A stretch of 42,755 bases of DNA from Capniomyces stellatus (Eukaryota > Kickxellomycota > Harpellomycetes > Harpellales > Legeriomycetaceae). Shown piece by piece: positions 11,242 through 21,038 of the stretch. The stretch lies in contig LUVW01000015.1 of assembly GCA_001661515.1 (NCBI GenBank), forward strand, positions 710,968 to 753,722, in the 5' to 3' direction. Below the pieces are notes generated by a model, which was not told where the DNA came from, made no database searches, and saw only the letters and a program-made list of their open reading frames with translations. Numbering within the stretch: position 1 is the stretch's first letter; every line of letters begins with the position of its first letter. The translations under genes and the position numbers were made by a program.

Positions 11242-12467
11242 CTACAAAAGCCCAACAAAAAAATATAATATGAATGTTAAAATCAAGAATAATGACTGAT
11301 ATCAATTTGGGGAAGGGGGGAGGGGGGAGGGGGGAGGGGGTGTGTATTTTGAATAAGTTTGAAAATATATTGTTTTTGCCAGTATAGTTACTATTCCAAA
11401 ATATACCATACACAGTTTGAATGTTTATATAAGATAACTGTTTTCTTTGGAGGACATTAAAGTGTATTAAAAAGTACAATTGAAAGGACATTTTAGGTTT
11501 GTAAATTCAAACAGAAATCTTGGAGCATGTATTTCTTTTTTCAAGGACAAGCTATACGTGGGCTGTCTTATGGCCTGTGTTACCTTTTGTTCAGCATTGA
11601 ATATCATTTTTCTATGGCCATGTTGTGATTTATGCACTTTAAATCTAGCCAAGTCAGACTAGTAGTGAAAGCGTCTCTTTGCATGATACTCGAGGGGGGT
11701 AGATAATTTGGTGATCTTGATGTACTAGCTTGACAAACTTGATTGTTCAGCGAATGGAACTGATTGAAAAGCATAAGATTTAAAAAAAAAACAAAAAGCC
11801 AAAGTTATCTCAATATTCTGTAATTCAAACCATTGCAAGCAGCGTACAGTGTGAGTTTTATGACTTAAGGTGTTAGATTGGAATTTTAGGACTCTGTGTT
11901 TATCATTAGAGGGATAGTTTGGGCTGTATTCACTTTTAATACTTGGTTGTTGCTCTGCTCTTTTTTTAAAAAAAAAAAAAAAAAAGCAAAAACAAAGCGA
12001 TCGGTTATATTCGGACTAGTTTAAATGAGCCCAAGTCGACAATGCTTTTGGATCAAACCAAAAGGAGAGAAAGAAAAAAAAAAGTAGAAAAATATTAAGA
12101 AAAAGAAAAAAAAAACTGGAAATCAAAGAAAAGTTGAGTTATGAATCACTATTGGCCAGCCTAAATTTACTTTACAAAAAAAAAAATTTTTTAATGAAAA
12201 TTTTCGATTCAGTTAATAGTTTTAAAGTCTGAAATTGTACGATTTTTTCTAAAAAAATAAAAATAAAAAAAGTAATGATGAACTAAAAAAAAAAACTGGT
12301 AGAAATAAGAGTAAAACAAGTATTGGATAAAAGAAATTATAGAATAGTAGTTATTTCTCCTTTAATAATAGCAATAACACTCTGTTTTTTGAATCAAGAA
12401 ATCCGGATCATAATATACAGACCACCTTTGTAGATAAAAGAGAAATTATAACAAGAACAATAATAAA
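11242..12467. other. Divergent region: acyl-CoA synthetase 5' intron/promoter and MRT4 promoter
   Basis: From 11242 this is probably the 3' part of a 5' intron of the acyl-CoA synthetase gene, followed by the shared divergent promoter region with MRT4. Two overlapping frames of about 60 codons on opposite strands near 11467-11662 match no known N-terminus. From about 11950 the + strand becomes very A-rich up to the MRT4 start. Confidence 0.5.
11309..11340 (+). repeat. Five-run G tract, strong G-quadruplex candidate
   Basis: Runs of 4, 6, 6, 6 and 5 G are separated by one or two A. The tract lies in the presumed 5' intron of the acyl-CoA synthetase gene, where the RNA would carry the C-rich complement. 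Confidence 0.9.
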
Positions 12468-13436
12468 ATGCCACGATCAAAGAGACAGAAGTTGGGTAAG
12501 TGAGAATAGCACAGTTGGGTGATTGGACAATTGCGGTTAAAGCGATTGGGTCTGGTGAATGTTTGGAAAGAGAAAAAGAAGGAGGGTGGGGAAAGGAGTG
12601 GGGTGTAATGAGAAATGTTGGACTAATAAGTTGTGATTTTTTTGTATTTTGATAGTTTCATTGACCAAGACTGATGCCAAAGGCAAACAGAACAAAGAGA
12701 AGCTGATCCAAACGGTAAGATTAAGAATACAGTGCTTGATAATGAGAGGGGAGAAGGGGGTGTGTGTGTGTGTGTGTGACAGAGTAATAAATGTAGAATA
12801 AATGTAAGATAACTGAGGAAATTAAAGGGCTTAAAAAATATTTGATAGATTCAAGAATGCGTGGAGAGCTATGGCTATATCTGGGTATTTTCGGTGGACA
12901 ATATGAGGAACACATACTTGAAGGAGATTCGTAATGAGTTCAAGACAAGTCGATTTTTCTTTGGTAGAAACAAGGTGATGGCAAAGGCGTTGGGAAATGA
13001 GGCAGAGGATGAGATTAGAGAGAATCTGCACAAGATATCGGAAAGGTTGGTGGGAGATGTAGGGTTGTTGTTTACAAATACAGGACCAGAGGAGATAAAG
13101 AAGTACTTTAGCGAGTACTCGGAGATGGATTATGCGAGAGCGGGTATGATATGTACGCAAAGCATTGAGATTCCAATGGGGGAGTTGGTGAAGTATCCAG
13201 TTGAAGACAACGAGGTTTTCCCATCAAACATGGAGCCACAGATCAGAAAGCTGGGAGTTCCAACGGTTCTGAAGAAGGGAAAAGTGTGTATTGAGCAATC
13301 GTATGACTTGTGCAAAGTTGGACAGACACTTACGCCAAACCAAGCACAGTTGCTGAAGCTGTTTAACATTCCGCTTGCAACTTTCCAAATCAGTTTGCTT
13401 TGCCATTGGCATAAGGATGAGTTTGTTGAGGTTTGA
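12468..13436 (+). CDS. MRT4: Mrt4, ribosome-assembly factor related to uL10/P0
   Basis: Exons are 12468-12495, 12656-12714 and 12849-13436 and total 675 nt, giving 224 residues, close to the usual length for Mrt4. The N-terminus MPRSKRQKLVSLTKTDAKGK followed by NKEKLIQ is diagnostic. Then come YGYIWVFSVDNMRN, TSRFFFGRNKVMAKALG (rRNA-binding L10 domain) and TGPEE, with a C-terminal part containing GVPTVLKKGKV and LTPNQAQLLKLFNI. Mrt4 is a nucleolar/nuclear placeholder for ribosomal protein P0 on pre-60S particles and is released later so that the stalk can form. Both introns have GTAAG-type donors and TTTGATAG acceptors and each carries G runs. The gene is convergent with the acidic protein gene downstream. 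Confidence 0.97.
12496..12655 (+). other. MRT4 intron 1
   Basis: A phase-1 intron of 160 nt with donor GTAAGT and acceptor TTTGATAG, and a probable branch point in GGACTAATAAG. It contains G runs at 12584-12586, 12588-12591 and 12600-12603. Confidence 0.9.
12715..12848 (+). other. MRT4 intron 2 with G runs and a TG microsatellite
   Basis: A phase-0 intron of 134 nt with donor GTAAGA and acceptor TTTGATAG. It contains GGGG (12748-12751), GGGGG (12756-12760) and a (TG)9 tract at 12761-12778. Confidence 0.9.
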
Positions 13437-13847
13437 ATAAACAAAAAGTAAAATGGAGGATTTGATAATAACTGATTTGTTATTATTAATATTATTATTA
13501 TTTTTTTTATCACCTTTCAATTCCATTCATTTGCAAGCTTTTTTTTTATTATTGTGGGTGGGTTTTTGGTTATTAGATTATTATTATTATACTTTGTCAA
13601 GTTAAAATTTCCAAATACAATATATATAAAAGAAAAAAAGACAAAGACAAAACGCTTATAACTTTATTAAAGGAAAAGTGTAATGTGATAATGTTGAAAG
13701 TTGTGGAATTTACAAAAAAACAAAAAAAAATCTAGTAAAGAGTACAAATAAACCACCGTTTAAACACATCAAGCCAAGGCAAAATAAATAAATAAATAAA
13801 TTAATTAATTAATTAATTAATTAATAGATATGTATAAGGATTGCAAT
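13437..13847. other. Intergenic between convergent MRT4 and acidic-protein genes
   Basis: AT-rich 3' regions of both genes. AATAAA overlaps the MRT4 stop codon (13436-13441). A tetranucleotide repeat of the AAAT/TAAT type fills 13782-13825. Confidence 0.7.
13782..13825. repeat. AAAT/TTAA tetranucleotide microsatellite
   Basis: An (AAAT)n run passes directly into a (TTAA)n run just before the 3' end of the minus-strand acidic-protein gene. Confidence 0.9.
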
Positions 13848-16800
13848 TCAAGTGGAAGAATTAACCAAATTAAACAGCTTTTCCAAATCCAAGGGCTTCC
13901 TTTTCACAAGAGCATTGGATTCAGTGGTTAAGAATATAGTGTTGTTTTGATCATTCGCACCACCCCGCCCAGAACCACACGCAGCATGGCGCTCATCTTC
14001 AAGAACATCAACACTATGAGAATAGTAGCTATTCTGGGCAGAACCAGACCGGTAAATGGGGATAGTTGGACCCAGAAAACCGCCGCTCGTTGCACCCCCA
14101 GAATCCTCAATCTTTATACAAACATCATCATAACCAACACCACCACCACTTTGGATGTTTTCATCAACACCTTTGCCTAGCGTTTCAGAACCTGCAGATT
14201 TGCTGTTAAATCTCGCCAACTTTGGGTTGATGATTCGAATAGAAATCTTGTCGCCTGCTGCACCTCCAATAGAGCTTTTGACGATGGGAATGTCCCTACC
14301 ACCAGTATTCTCACCAGTATTCCCACTGACATTTCCGCCGACATTCCCACTTGCACCCAACTTCAAAGTTTTACTTTTGTTTTTAAGTACAGAACTGCTC
14401 TTGCCCAAATGTTTCTTGGCATTGATATTTTTTATCCGGATTTTTGATGTGTAACTTCTGTTTGATGTAGTTTCGTGGTCAAAGTCCATTTCACTTGTCA
14501 GGTCTACTTGGTCGTCCTTGTCATTCTCCATAATCTCAATCAAATTGTCTATCTTCATCCATGCCTGGTACGCTCCATTCCCACTTACTCCTCCTGCATA
14601 CTCGTACCTTGGCAGAACTGATGTCAAAGGCATAATGTTTATACTATTAGCAGCATCTTTATCTTTTTCCTTTTCTTTTTCCTTTTCTTTTTCTTTTTCC
14701 TTTTCCTTTTCCTTTTCCTTTTCCTTTTCTTTGGCCTTTTCTTTGGCTCTTCTTGCTTCTTTTTTCTTTTCTAATGCTGCTTCATAATCAGAATCAACAT
14801 CCATATCCAAATCCATATCTAAATCCATATCCATATCCATATCCATATCCGAGTTCACATCATACTGCTTATCCAGGTCTTGATTAACTCGATCTAAATC
14901 TACTTCTCCTTCTTTAGCGCCTTCGTTGTCCTTATCCTTACCCTTTTCGTTTTGCTTACTTGTTGAGCTTCCTGTTTGGTCAGTTGCTTGTAATTTGATT
15001 GAGCTGGTTGACGTGTTTAGGAACGAGTGTTTCAACGCCTGACTATTATTGTTTGACTCTATCCATGCATTTGACACTCGTCCCAGTATGCTGTTTGTCT
15101 TGATTGGGTTGTATCCGCTCAAAAACAACGTGTCTGATGGCAACAACCCTTCCTCTTCCAGCCCACGTGACACCAACGACTCTTTCATGTAGCTGTTCAT
15201 GTACTTGAAGAAATCTGAGCCTATATAATTTCCATCCTTACTTTCTTTCCTACTTTTCCCCCTTTTTTTATGTCTTTCCTTTTTCTTTTCCTTTTCTTTA
15301 CCTTTGGTCTTGTTTTTATTCCTGACTTTACTTTTGCTGCCACGTTTCTTGTTCCTTTCTTCTTCACCAACATTCTCTGCTGCATTCAACCCACCCCCTG
15401 TAACTAAATCCACATCCGTGTCTCCATCCATTTTCTCACCATTGTACCTGGACTCAAAATCTGACTCTGACCCCAATTCCTCACCCAAACCAGCCCCATT
15501 CCCTGCCTTTATTTTCAGCTCAGATCCTGGCTTGGTCTCTAATCCGAAATCTGACTCAAAATCTGATTCAAATTCAGAGTCCAAGTCCAAGTCCAGGTCC
15601 AGGTCCAGGTCCAGGTCCAGGTCTGACCCTGACTCCGACTCTGATTCGATTCCTGCCAGCTTTGTCACCAATTCAAAGGCTTCCGCACCAACCATATCGC
15701 GGTATTTTACCCAATTCCGCTCAACCCTTGTCAAATTATCCTGCTCAGTAGCCCCTATCGCATTAACCCCCATCAAACCACCGCTTTCCGCCAGACCCAC
15801 CACACTGTTTGGTTCTTGCTCCTGTTCCCGTTCCCGTTCCCGTTTTCGTTTTTGTAAGAGTTGCTGTACATCATTTCCCTCCTTTATTTCCTCTACTCCA
15901 CTTTTGCTTCTATCAACACTTTCCCCGCCAAATTGACCTTTTGGATCCAACAAGCTCAGATCTTCCAGTGATATTCCTGTTGATTCAAAACTTGTTACTG
16001 GGTATAAAAACAAATCAAGACTAGCATCCATACTTGATTTCGATCCTAAACCCTTATTCATTTCCAACTCCAACTCCAAATCTGTCACTAGATTTAAATC
16101 CTTGTTCATTTCCAAATCCTTATTCATTTCCAAATCCAAATCTGTCCCTAAATTCAAATCCAAATCCATTTGTGTGCTCGGGTTTTGGTCTGGTTCCATT
16201 GTTTCCCCTGCCTTCTCGGCACTCTCGCCTTCTTTCCCCCCCTCTACCTCGCCAGTACATTCTATTATTGCTGTTTCCTCATCCTCTTTGCTGATTCTAT
16301 CCCCATTTACTAGTCTTTTTTTGGCCTCAGCCAAGCTAGCTTCCAAATAATCGCTATATTCCATCTCTTTGCCTATTGAACCTCCGCTTCTCAGCTCTGC
16401 AAACTCCGCAAACTCTACAAATTCCGTTATTTCTTTTTGGTTTAAATTGCCTGTTGGCAATAACCCTTTTATTGATTCTTCATCCCAGTCATGTTCTTCC
16501 TTTATTCCCACAACTACTTGTGCTTCTAGATACTGCTCAACATCCATAGCTGACTTTGTTTCTGAATCCTCGCCCAATTCTACCTCTGCATTCATTCCAT
16601 CGCTATACTCTGATTCAAGCTCCATTTTGTTCATTCTTAAATCCAAATCCGGAACTTTGCCATCTAAATCAGATCCAAACCCGCCATCTACACTCCCACT
16701 CGTCTCCTGGCACTCAACGGGTCCCTTCTCTTCGCTCTCCTGCAAACTTCCGAACTGTTTAACCCAAAACCATAGCTTATCTACATTCAGAATCCCAATT

Positions 16801-17636
16801 TGCTCAAGATTCAACAAATCAATAATGTTCCCATTATTCCGCCCACCATGATTCCCAAACTTCACACTCTCTCTACACAGCGTTGACAAGTACTCTGCCG
16901 CTAACGAAACTATCACATCAAGCGCCACCTTTTCCACCCTGTCAAACCTCGTTGTTTCTAAAATCACTCGCCCTGCACTCTTCTTTAACATCTCCAACGC
17001 CAGCCCTTTTGTTGGTGGTACATATATCCTACTCACCGCCTGCCGTTTTTCTTTTGGCTCTAAACCATCGCGCTTTCCCTCTTCCACCTCCCCTCTCTTC
17101 TCTTTAAATTTTCCACTTTGCGTTTCCAATAGTCCCGTATCTGAAACCTCTTGATCCACTACTAATTTTATTGCTTTGCCCATTTCTTTATCTATCTCTG
17201 TTTCTTTTTTTTCCACAATTATACTTTTATTTTCACGACTTTCTTCAATCTCCAACCTGCTTTCATGCTCTGCGCCATTAAACTCGCTTTTATCCTCATT
17301 GTTATGTTTTCCACTGTCGCTTTTGTTTGTTTCTAGATCAACCTTTAAACTCACGTCATTTTGCTTTTCCTCGGCCATTTCAAACAAATATTCTAGATTT
17401 AAACTGTTTCTCTCTTTCTCATCCCCATTTCCAGACTCCCCTACAACATCATTTTGCTTCAGATTTGAATCACTATTGTCTATTTTTATCTCCAAGCTAA
17501 CTGAAGACAATTGGTCGCGTTTTGTTTCAGCGGTCTGGATTTCAGCCTCGTTACTGGATACTTTGCAGTCTTCTTGATCAACCAACCGTTCGCCAACCAT
17601 TCCTTCCTGTTCTATTCCAAGATCTTTTAAATCCAT
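13848..17636 (-). CDS. Large acidic protein with histone-fold-like segment (possible Spt7/TAF-type subunit)
   Basis: A single-exon frame of 1262 residues starting at ATG 17636. It is extremely rich in Glu, Asp, Lys and Ser, and contains dipeptide and tetrapeptide repeats: Lys-Glu (about nt 14660-14740), Met-Asp/Leu-Asp (about 14795-14850 and 15575-15630) and a six-residue DLEMNK repeat (about 16095-16140). Residues about 205-300 are different: LEMLKKSAGRVILETTRFDRV, cut here to the landmarks AGRVI, RFDRVEKVALDVI and AAEYLSTLCRE, resemble the Bromo_TP histone fold of Spt7, SUPT7L and TAFs. A later segment, YIGSDFFKYM...LVSRGLEEEGLL, is vaguely like the conserved tail of Spt7-type proteins. If correct, it would be a structural subunit of SAGA or TFIID in the nucleus. 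No bromodomain is seen. Coding status is well supported by length; function is a low-confidence inference. Confidence 0.8.
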   Translation of the reverse strand: MDLKDLGIEQEGMVGERLVDQEDCKVSSNEAEIQTAETKRDQLSSVSLEIKIDNSDSNLKQNDVVGESGNGDEKERNSLNLEYLFEMAEEKQNDVSLKVDLETNKSDSGKHNNEDKSEFNGAEHESRLEIEESRENKSIIVEKKETEIDKEMGKAIKLVVDQEVSDTGLLETQSGKFKEKRGEVEEGKRDGLEPKEKRQAVSRIYVPPTKGLALEMLKKSAGRVILETTRFDRVEKVALDVIVSLAAEYLSTLCRESVKFGNHGGRNNGNIIDLLNLEQIGILNVDKLWFWVKQFGSLQESEEKGPVECQETSGSVDGGFGSDLDGKVPDLDLRMNKMELESEYSDGMNAEVELGEDSETKSAMDVEQYLEAQVVVGIKEEHDWDEESIKGLLPTGNLNQKEITEFVEFAEFAELRSGGSIGKEMEYSDYLEASLAEAKKRLVNGDRISKEDEETAIIECTGEVEGGKEGESAEKAGETMEPDQNPSTQMDLDLNLGTDLDLEMNKDLEMNKDLNLVTDLELELEMNKGLGSKSSMDASLDLFLYPVTSFESTGISLEDLSLLDPKGQFGGESVDRSKSGVEEIKEGNDVQQLLQKRKREREREQEQEPNSVVGLAESGGLMGVNAIGATEQDNLTRVERNWVKYRDMVGAEAFELVTKLAGIESESESGSDLDLDLDLDLDLDLDSEFESDFESDFGLETKPGSELKIKAGNGAGLGEELGSESDFESRYNGEKMDGDTDVDLVTGGGLNAAENVGEEERNKKRGSKSKVRNKNKTKGKEKEKKKERHKKRGKSRKESKDGNYIGSDFFKYMNSYMKESLVSRGLEEEGLLPSDTLFLSGYNPIKTNSILGRVSNAWIESNNNSQALKHSFLNTSTSSIKLQATDQTGSSTSKQNEKGKDKDNEGAKEGEVDLDRVNQDLDKQYDVNSDMDMDMDMDLDMDLDMDVDSDYEAALEKKKEARRAKEKAKEKEKEKEKEKEKEKEKEKEKEKDKDAANSINIMPLTSVLPRYEYAGGVSGNGAYQAWMKIDNLIEIMENDKDDQVDLTSEMDFDHETTSNRSYTSKIRIKNINAKKHLGKSSSVLKNKSKTLKLGASGNVGGNVSGNTGENTGGRDIPIVKSSIGGAAGDKISIRIINPKLARFNSKSAGSETLGKGVDENIQSGGGVGYDDVCIKIEDSGGATSGGFLGPTIPIYRSGSAQNSYYSHSVDVLEDERHAACGSGRGGANDQNNTIFLTTESNALVKRKPLDLEKLFNLVNSST
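14655..14755 (-). repeat. Coding Lys-Glu repeat
   Basis: Near-perfect 6-bp repeats (GAAAAG/GAAAAA type on the coding strand) encode more than ten Lys-Glu pairs flanked by Ala/Arg/Lys-rich helix, predicted to form a long charged single helix. Confidence 0.85.
15570..15632 (-). repeat. Coding Leu-Asp hexanucleotide repeat
   Basis: Tandem GACCTG/GACTTG hexamers on the coding strand give a run of Leu-Asp dipeptides, followed by Ser-Glu/Phe-Glu-Ser-Asp repeats. A related Met-Asp run lies at about 14795-14850. Confidence 0.85.
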
Positions 17637-18458
17637 TATTCATCTAGTCTATGTATGCTCCCTTTCCTCAACTACTCATTTACTCATTCAGGTTTAGTAG
17701 CTTTTTTATAGAAATGATAGTAATGGAAAAAAAGACACGGTCAATTAAAGATTCCTTGGTTCAAATATTTTTCAGTGCCAAAACAATACTAATAACTTAA
17801 TCAGAAAAATTATCAACCTTCAATTATCAGCTATATCAAGTTGCGAAAAAAAAAGAAAGAAAAAAAATGCATTTTTAGTGTTTTTGTTTGTACATTTGGG
17901 TTCTTTAAAACACGTAAAAACTCAAATTCACACATTTCAAAATGTAAATTAAATTGTAACTTTTTATATTTTACTTTTTTTTTCTTCTTTTTTTTTGTTT
18001 TCTCTTTGCAGGTGGCATAATTGTCTTGTTTTCTTCATTTCCCTTCTTTTTTTTATTTAGCGTTTCTTTCTAGAACCTTTAAACGTATTTGCTACATTAG
18101 AACCATTCTGCAATAAATTAGAGCTGATTTAAATAAAGACTAACCCAAAAACTGGGCCAAGTCTAATTTGCATACAATCCCAAAACATAGCATACGCGAA
18201 ACGAGTAAAAACAAACATAGATTTCAACGTAACAATAATATGTACTAGCAAATTAAAATAATCATAAAAGTTTAGGAAAAACCAAAATAAACAAAACTAA
18301 TCAAAAACAAAAAGGAAAAACGTGATTAACATGATGATTAAAAACGACAATGAAAAAAGAAAGGATAAAAAAAGTTATGGAAAGGAAATTGATTAGTACG
18401 CACACATTTCCTGACTTTTCATCTCTTGTACAACATCAACATTTACCGAGTAGAAATA
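17637..18458. other. Intergenic: RPN10 3' region and acidic-protein promoter
   Basis: AT-rich, with T runs at about 17970-18050 and A-rich DNA at 18190-18380. No frame of note and no RNA gene is visible. Confidence 0.6.
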
Positions 18459-20301
18459 TTACTGTTTAGCATCGTCCTTTTTGTCTGAATTCTGGTTCTG
18501 GTTCTGGTCTTGGTTTTGATTTTGATTTTGGTCCTTAATCTGACCCAAAGCCTGTTGAAGCGAAGGGTCGTTGGTGTCAACGCCAGGAAGAGTTCCCAAA
18601 AGCGAAGACACCAAATCAGAGTTATCAACTTTGGGTTGTTCTGATTGGTCCTCTCCTTGTAAGCTTAGCTGAATTGCTCTTCTGATCTGCTCCTCCTCAT
18701 CAAACACCTCCATATCATCTGCATCAGCCATTGTTACCTCGTTGTTTGCCTGGTTCTCTGAACCTGCTGCCTGTTGGCCACTGCTTCCTGCTGCTCCTCC
18801 TGCTGCTGCCTCGGCTGCTCTCTGTCTTGCCATTTCCTCTTCAAGTGACATTCTTAAAGCCTGTTTATATATATACATTCATATGCACATTTATATCATT
18901 TAAATACACACTTGTGTACACATTTATATAATTTAGATATTTTTCACTTTGCACAGAGTGTGTTTGTGTACATGTGTGCACGTTTTCTATAAATGATATA
19001 GTCAACATCGATGGCTTACCAGGGCTAACTCAGGATCCATGTTGGCGTCAACCCCGAATCCCATATCATCGTCCCCACCTGATCCTCCAGCTCCTCCACC
19101 TCCCCCATAATCTCCGAACAATGGCGAGCTTCTGATTTGGTCGCTCAAAATATGTGGACCTGGTGGTATAGTCAACAAAGTTCTATTTTCCATTACAGCA
19201 TAATTCAAACACTGGTTAAACAAACAGGAATCTTGCAATGATATTCCTTATCTTCTTAATATGTTTAACTGTGCGCTTTTAAACTCTCTTACGATGACCC
19301 GTTGGTATCAATTGACCCGACAAACTCTTGAAGCTTTTCCTCGTTTGACGCGTATTCTCCAAAGTTTATTACATCAACTGAAACATTGTTCTTTTTCAGC
19401 TTCTTCCCAAGCTTAACAAGTGCCTTTGAATCTGTATCAATTGGGCTTGCTGTAAATATTATCACTCTTTGTCTTTGGTTTTTATTCGCTCGGTGCTTCA
19501 ATATCAGCTATCAATTTAAAATTAATTTCATGTCAACTTTCCCATCTTTTTTACAACCAGTCAAAACACAATAACTATGTCTTATTCTCTTTAAATCTAC
19601 CACTTACTTGCGCCACTTGTACTGATGTTTCAAAATGTCCAACTCCTCCAATCTTAAGCTCATGCATCCCCTTGAGCAATGCCCCCAAATCGTTTGTAAG
19701 TGATACCAAAACCTCTGGGCTATTTTATTCATCCAGCCTTTCATTTTAATACCCCTCAGTAAAGCCTACCACTAGCTTTCTGCATCTTCAAATATACTTG
19801 CACTATTTCAATTAGCTTACTTGTCTCCTCCATGTGCTATAACTCCGACTGTGTTTTCTGGATTATCCTGTGTCTTTGCATTAAACAGAAAGTGGACTGC
19901 ATCTACCTGTGCTTGGAACCTAGTCGGTGTATAATCTCCGTTTCGTGAATACTCGGAATTATCCATTCTATAATACATTCAATCATCCACTATCCAATGT
20001 TACTCTTCAAATCTTTGCCTTATATGTCCAATTAACACCAAGCCAAGCCAAACCAAATTAAACCAGACCAGATTAAACTAAACCAAACCAAGCCTTTCTT
20101 TTCTCCATCTTAACATTTGGTATTCGAAAGGCTTTTGGTCCATTGCACACATTTTCACCAATACATCTTTAAAATCTGGCGTTTCTACCGTTTGTCTATA
20201 TAATTTTTTTATAGAATCATTCATTCGATTTTGTATTCAAGTCTAAAATTGGATCTGAAATTGAATTTCAATTACACTAGTACTGTAGCTTCTAAAACCA
20301 T
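18459..20301 (-). CDS. RPN10: Rpn10, 26S proteasome ubiquitin receptor, six exons
   Basis: Exons on the minus strand are 20301-20276, 19967-19821, 19719-19608, 19507-19293, 19182-19020 and 18860-18459. They sum to 1065 nt, giving 354 residues, the expected size. The protein starts MVLEATVLVMDNSEYSRNGD and shows the von Willebrand A fold of Rpn10: TPTRFQAQVDAV, KTQDNPENTVGV, PEVLVSLTNDLG, LKHRANKNQRQRVIIF, SPIDTDSKALVKLGKKLKKN, VDVINFGE and LTIPPGPH. Then come GFGVDANMDPELALALRMSLEEE and a ubiquitin-interacting motif, EEQIRRAIQLSLQG, ending in a Gln/Asn-rich tail. Rpn10 sits in the proteasome regulatory particle between base and lid and binds polyubiquitin through its UIM. All introns have GTAAG/GTAAT donors and AG acceptors and preserve frame. 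Only the very short first exon rests on the MVLEA match. No PACE promoter element was seen upstream. Confidence 0.95.
20020..20094 (-). repeat. Degenerate GGTTT/GGCTT repeat in RPN10 intron 1
   Basis: On the coding strand, GGTTT, GGCTT and GGTCT words recur through about 75 nt of the 308-nt first intron (19968-20275). It is low complexity and G-containing, like several other 5' introns in the window. Confidence 0.7.
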
Positions 20302-20968
20302 CTTGGATTCTTGCTGTTCAAAGATCTGTAAATGTAGCTTGGTGTCTGGCTATTTGCGCTTCTGTTTGCTTTGCTTATTCTGCGTTTTTTCTTTAGACCT
20401 AATACAATTCGTTCGGTCTTGTTCAAACTAAACTCAGATTCTCTATAGTAGCTGTATATGCTTGAAATACTCGTTTAATTGCTCTTTTGACGAAGCTATA
20501 TTAAATTGCCTACAATTCCTCAGTTATTATAGAAACTAATAAAAACAACCAACATTTATTGCCGAAATTGCCTTGTTTACTTTTTGTCTATTTTTATTTT
20601 TATTACGCATTACCTTTATACACCTCTCTCCTAAATATTGTTTTACCTCAATTACTCTAAAACACATTCTTTATAATCTTGTTGCAAATGTCTATATAAC
20701 CATACTGTTGTTTAAATCGATATTATTCGCCAGCGTTTCAGTTTCATTCTTTCAAAGCCTATCATTTACTATTCCCACCTTATAATTTGCTTTTTATTTA
20801 CAAGTAAAAGTATTCTTGCTCAGATTAATTTTGGAACTAAATGTCACAAAAACCGAGATTTTTTTTAAAAAAAACTATATGATGACGTTTTCTTTCAAAT
20901 TTATTGAATTTAAAGCTTTTCACACCAAACTCTGAAATACCGATTCGTGCCCAATCCACTTTGAATAG

Positions 20969-21038
20969 CCATAAACCATAAACCATAAACCATAAACCAT
21001 AAACCATAAACCATAAACCATAAACCATAAACCATAAA
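20969..21038 (+). repeat. (CCATAAA)10 heptamer, telomere-like
   Basis: Ten perfect copies of a 7-bp unit, followed by a few CTTTAAT units. The heptamer differs by one base from the plant-type telomere repeat CCCTAAA. It is internal to the contig, between RPN10 and the gene-free interval. Confidence 0.95.

Noticed and set aside
11467..11662. Opposed frames of about 60 codons as first exon of the acyl-CoA synthetase
   Set aside because: The minus-strand frame does not resemble the N-terminus of LACS enzymes and no clean donor links it to the acceptor at 11242.
15304..15936. Plus-strand Ser/Pro-rich frames opposite the acidic protein
   Set aside because: They are shadows of Glu/Asp/Lys-rich codons; the minus-strand frame is six times longer and has a histone-fold-like segment.
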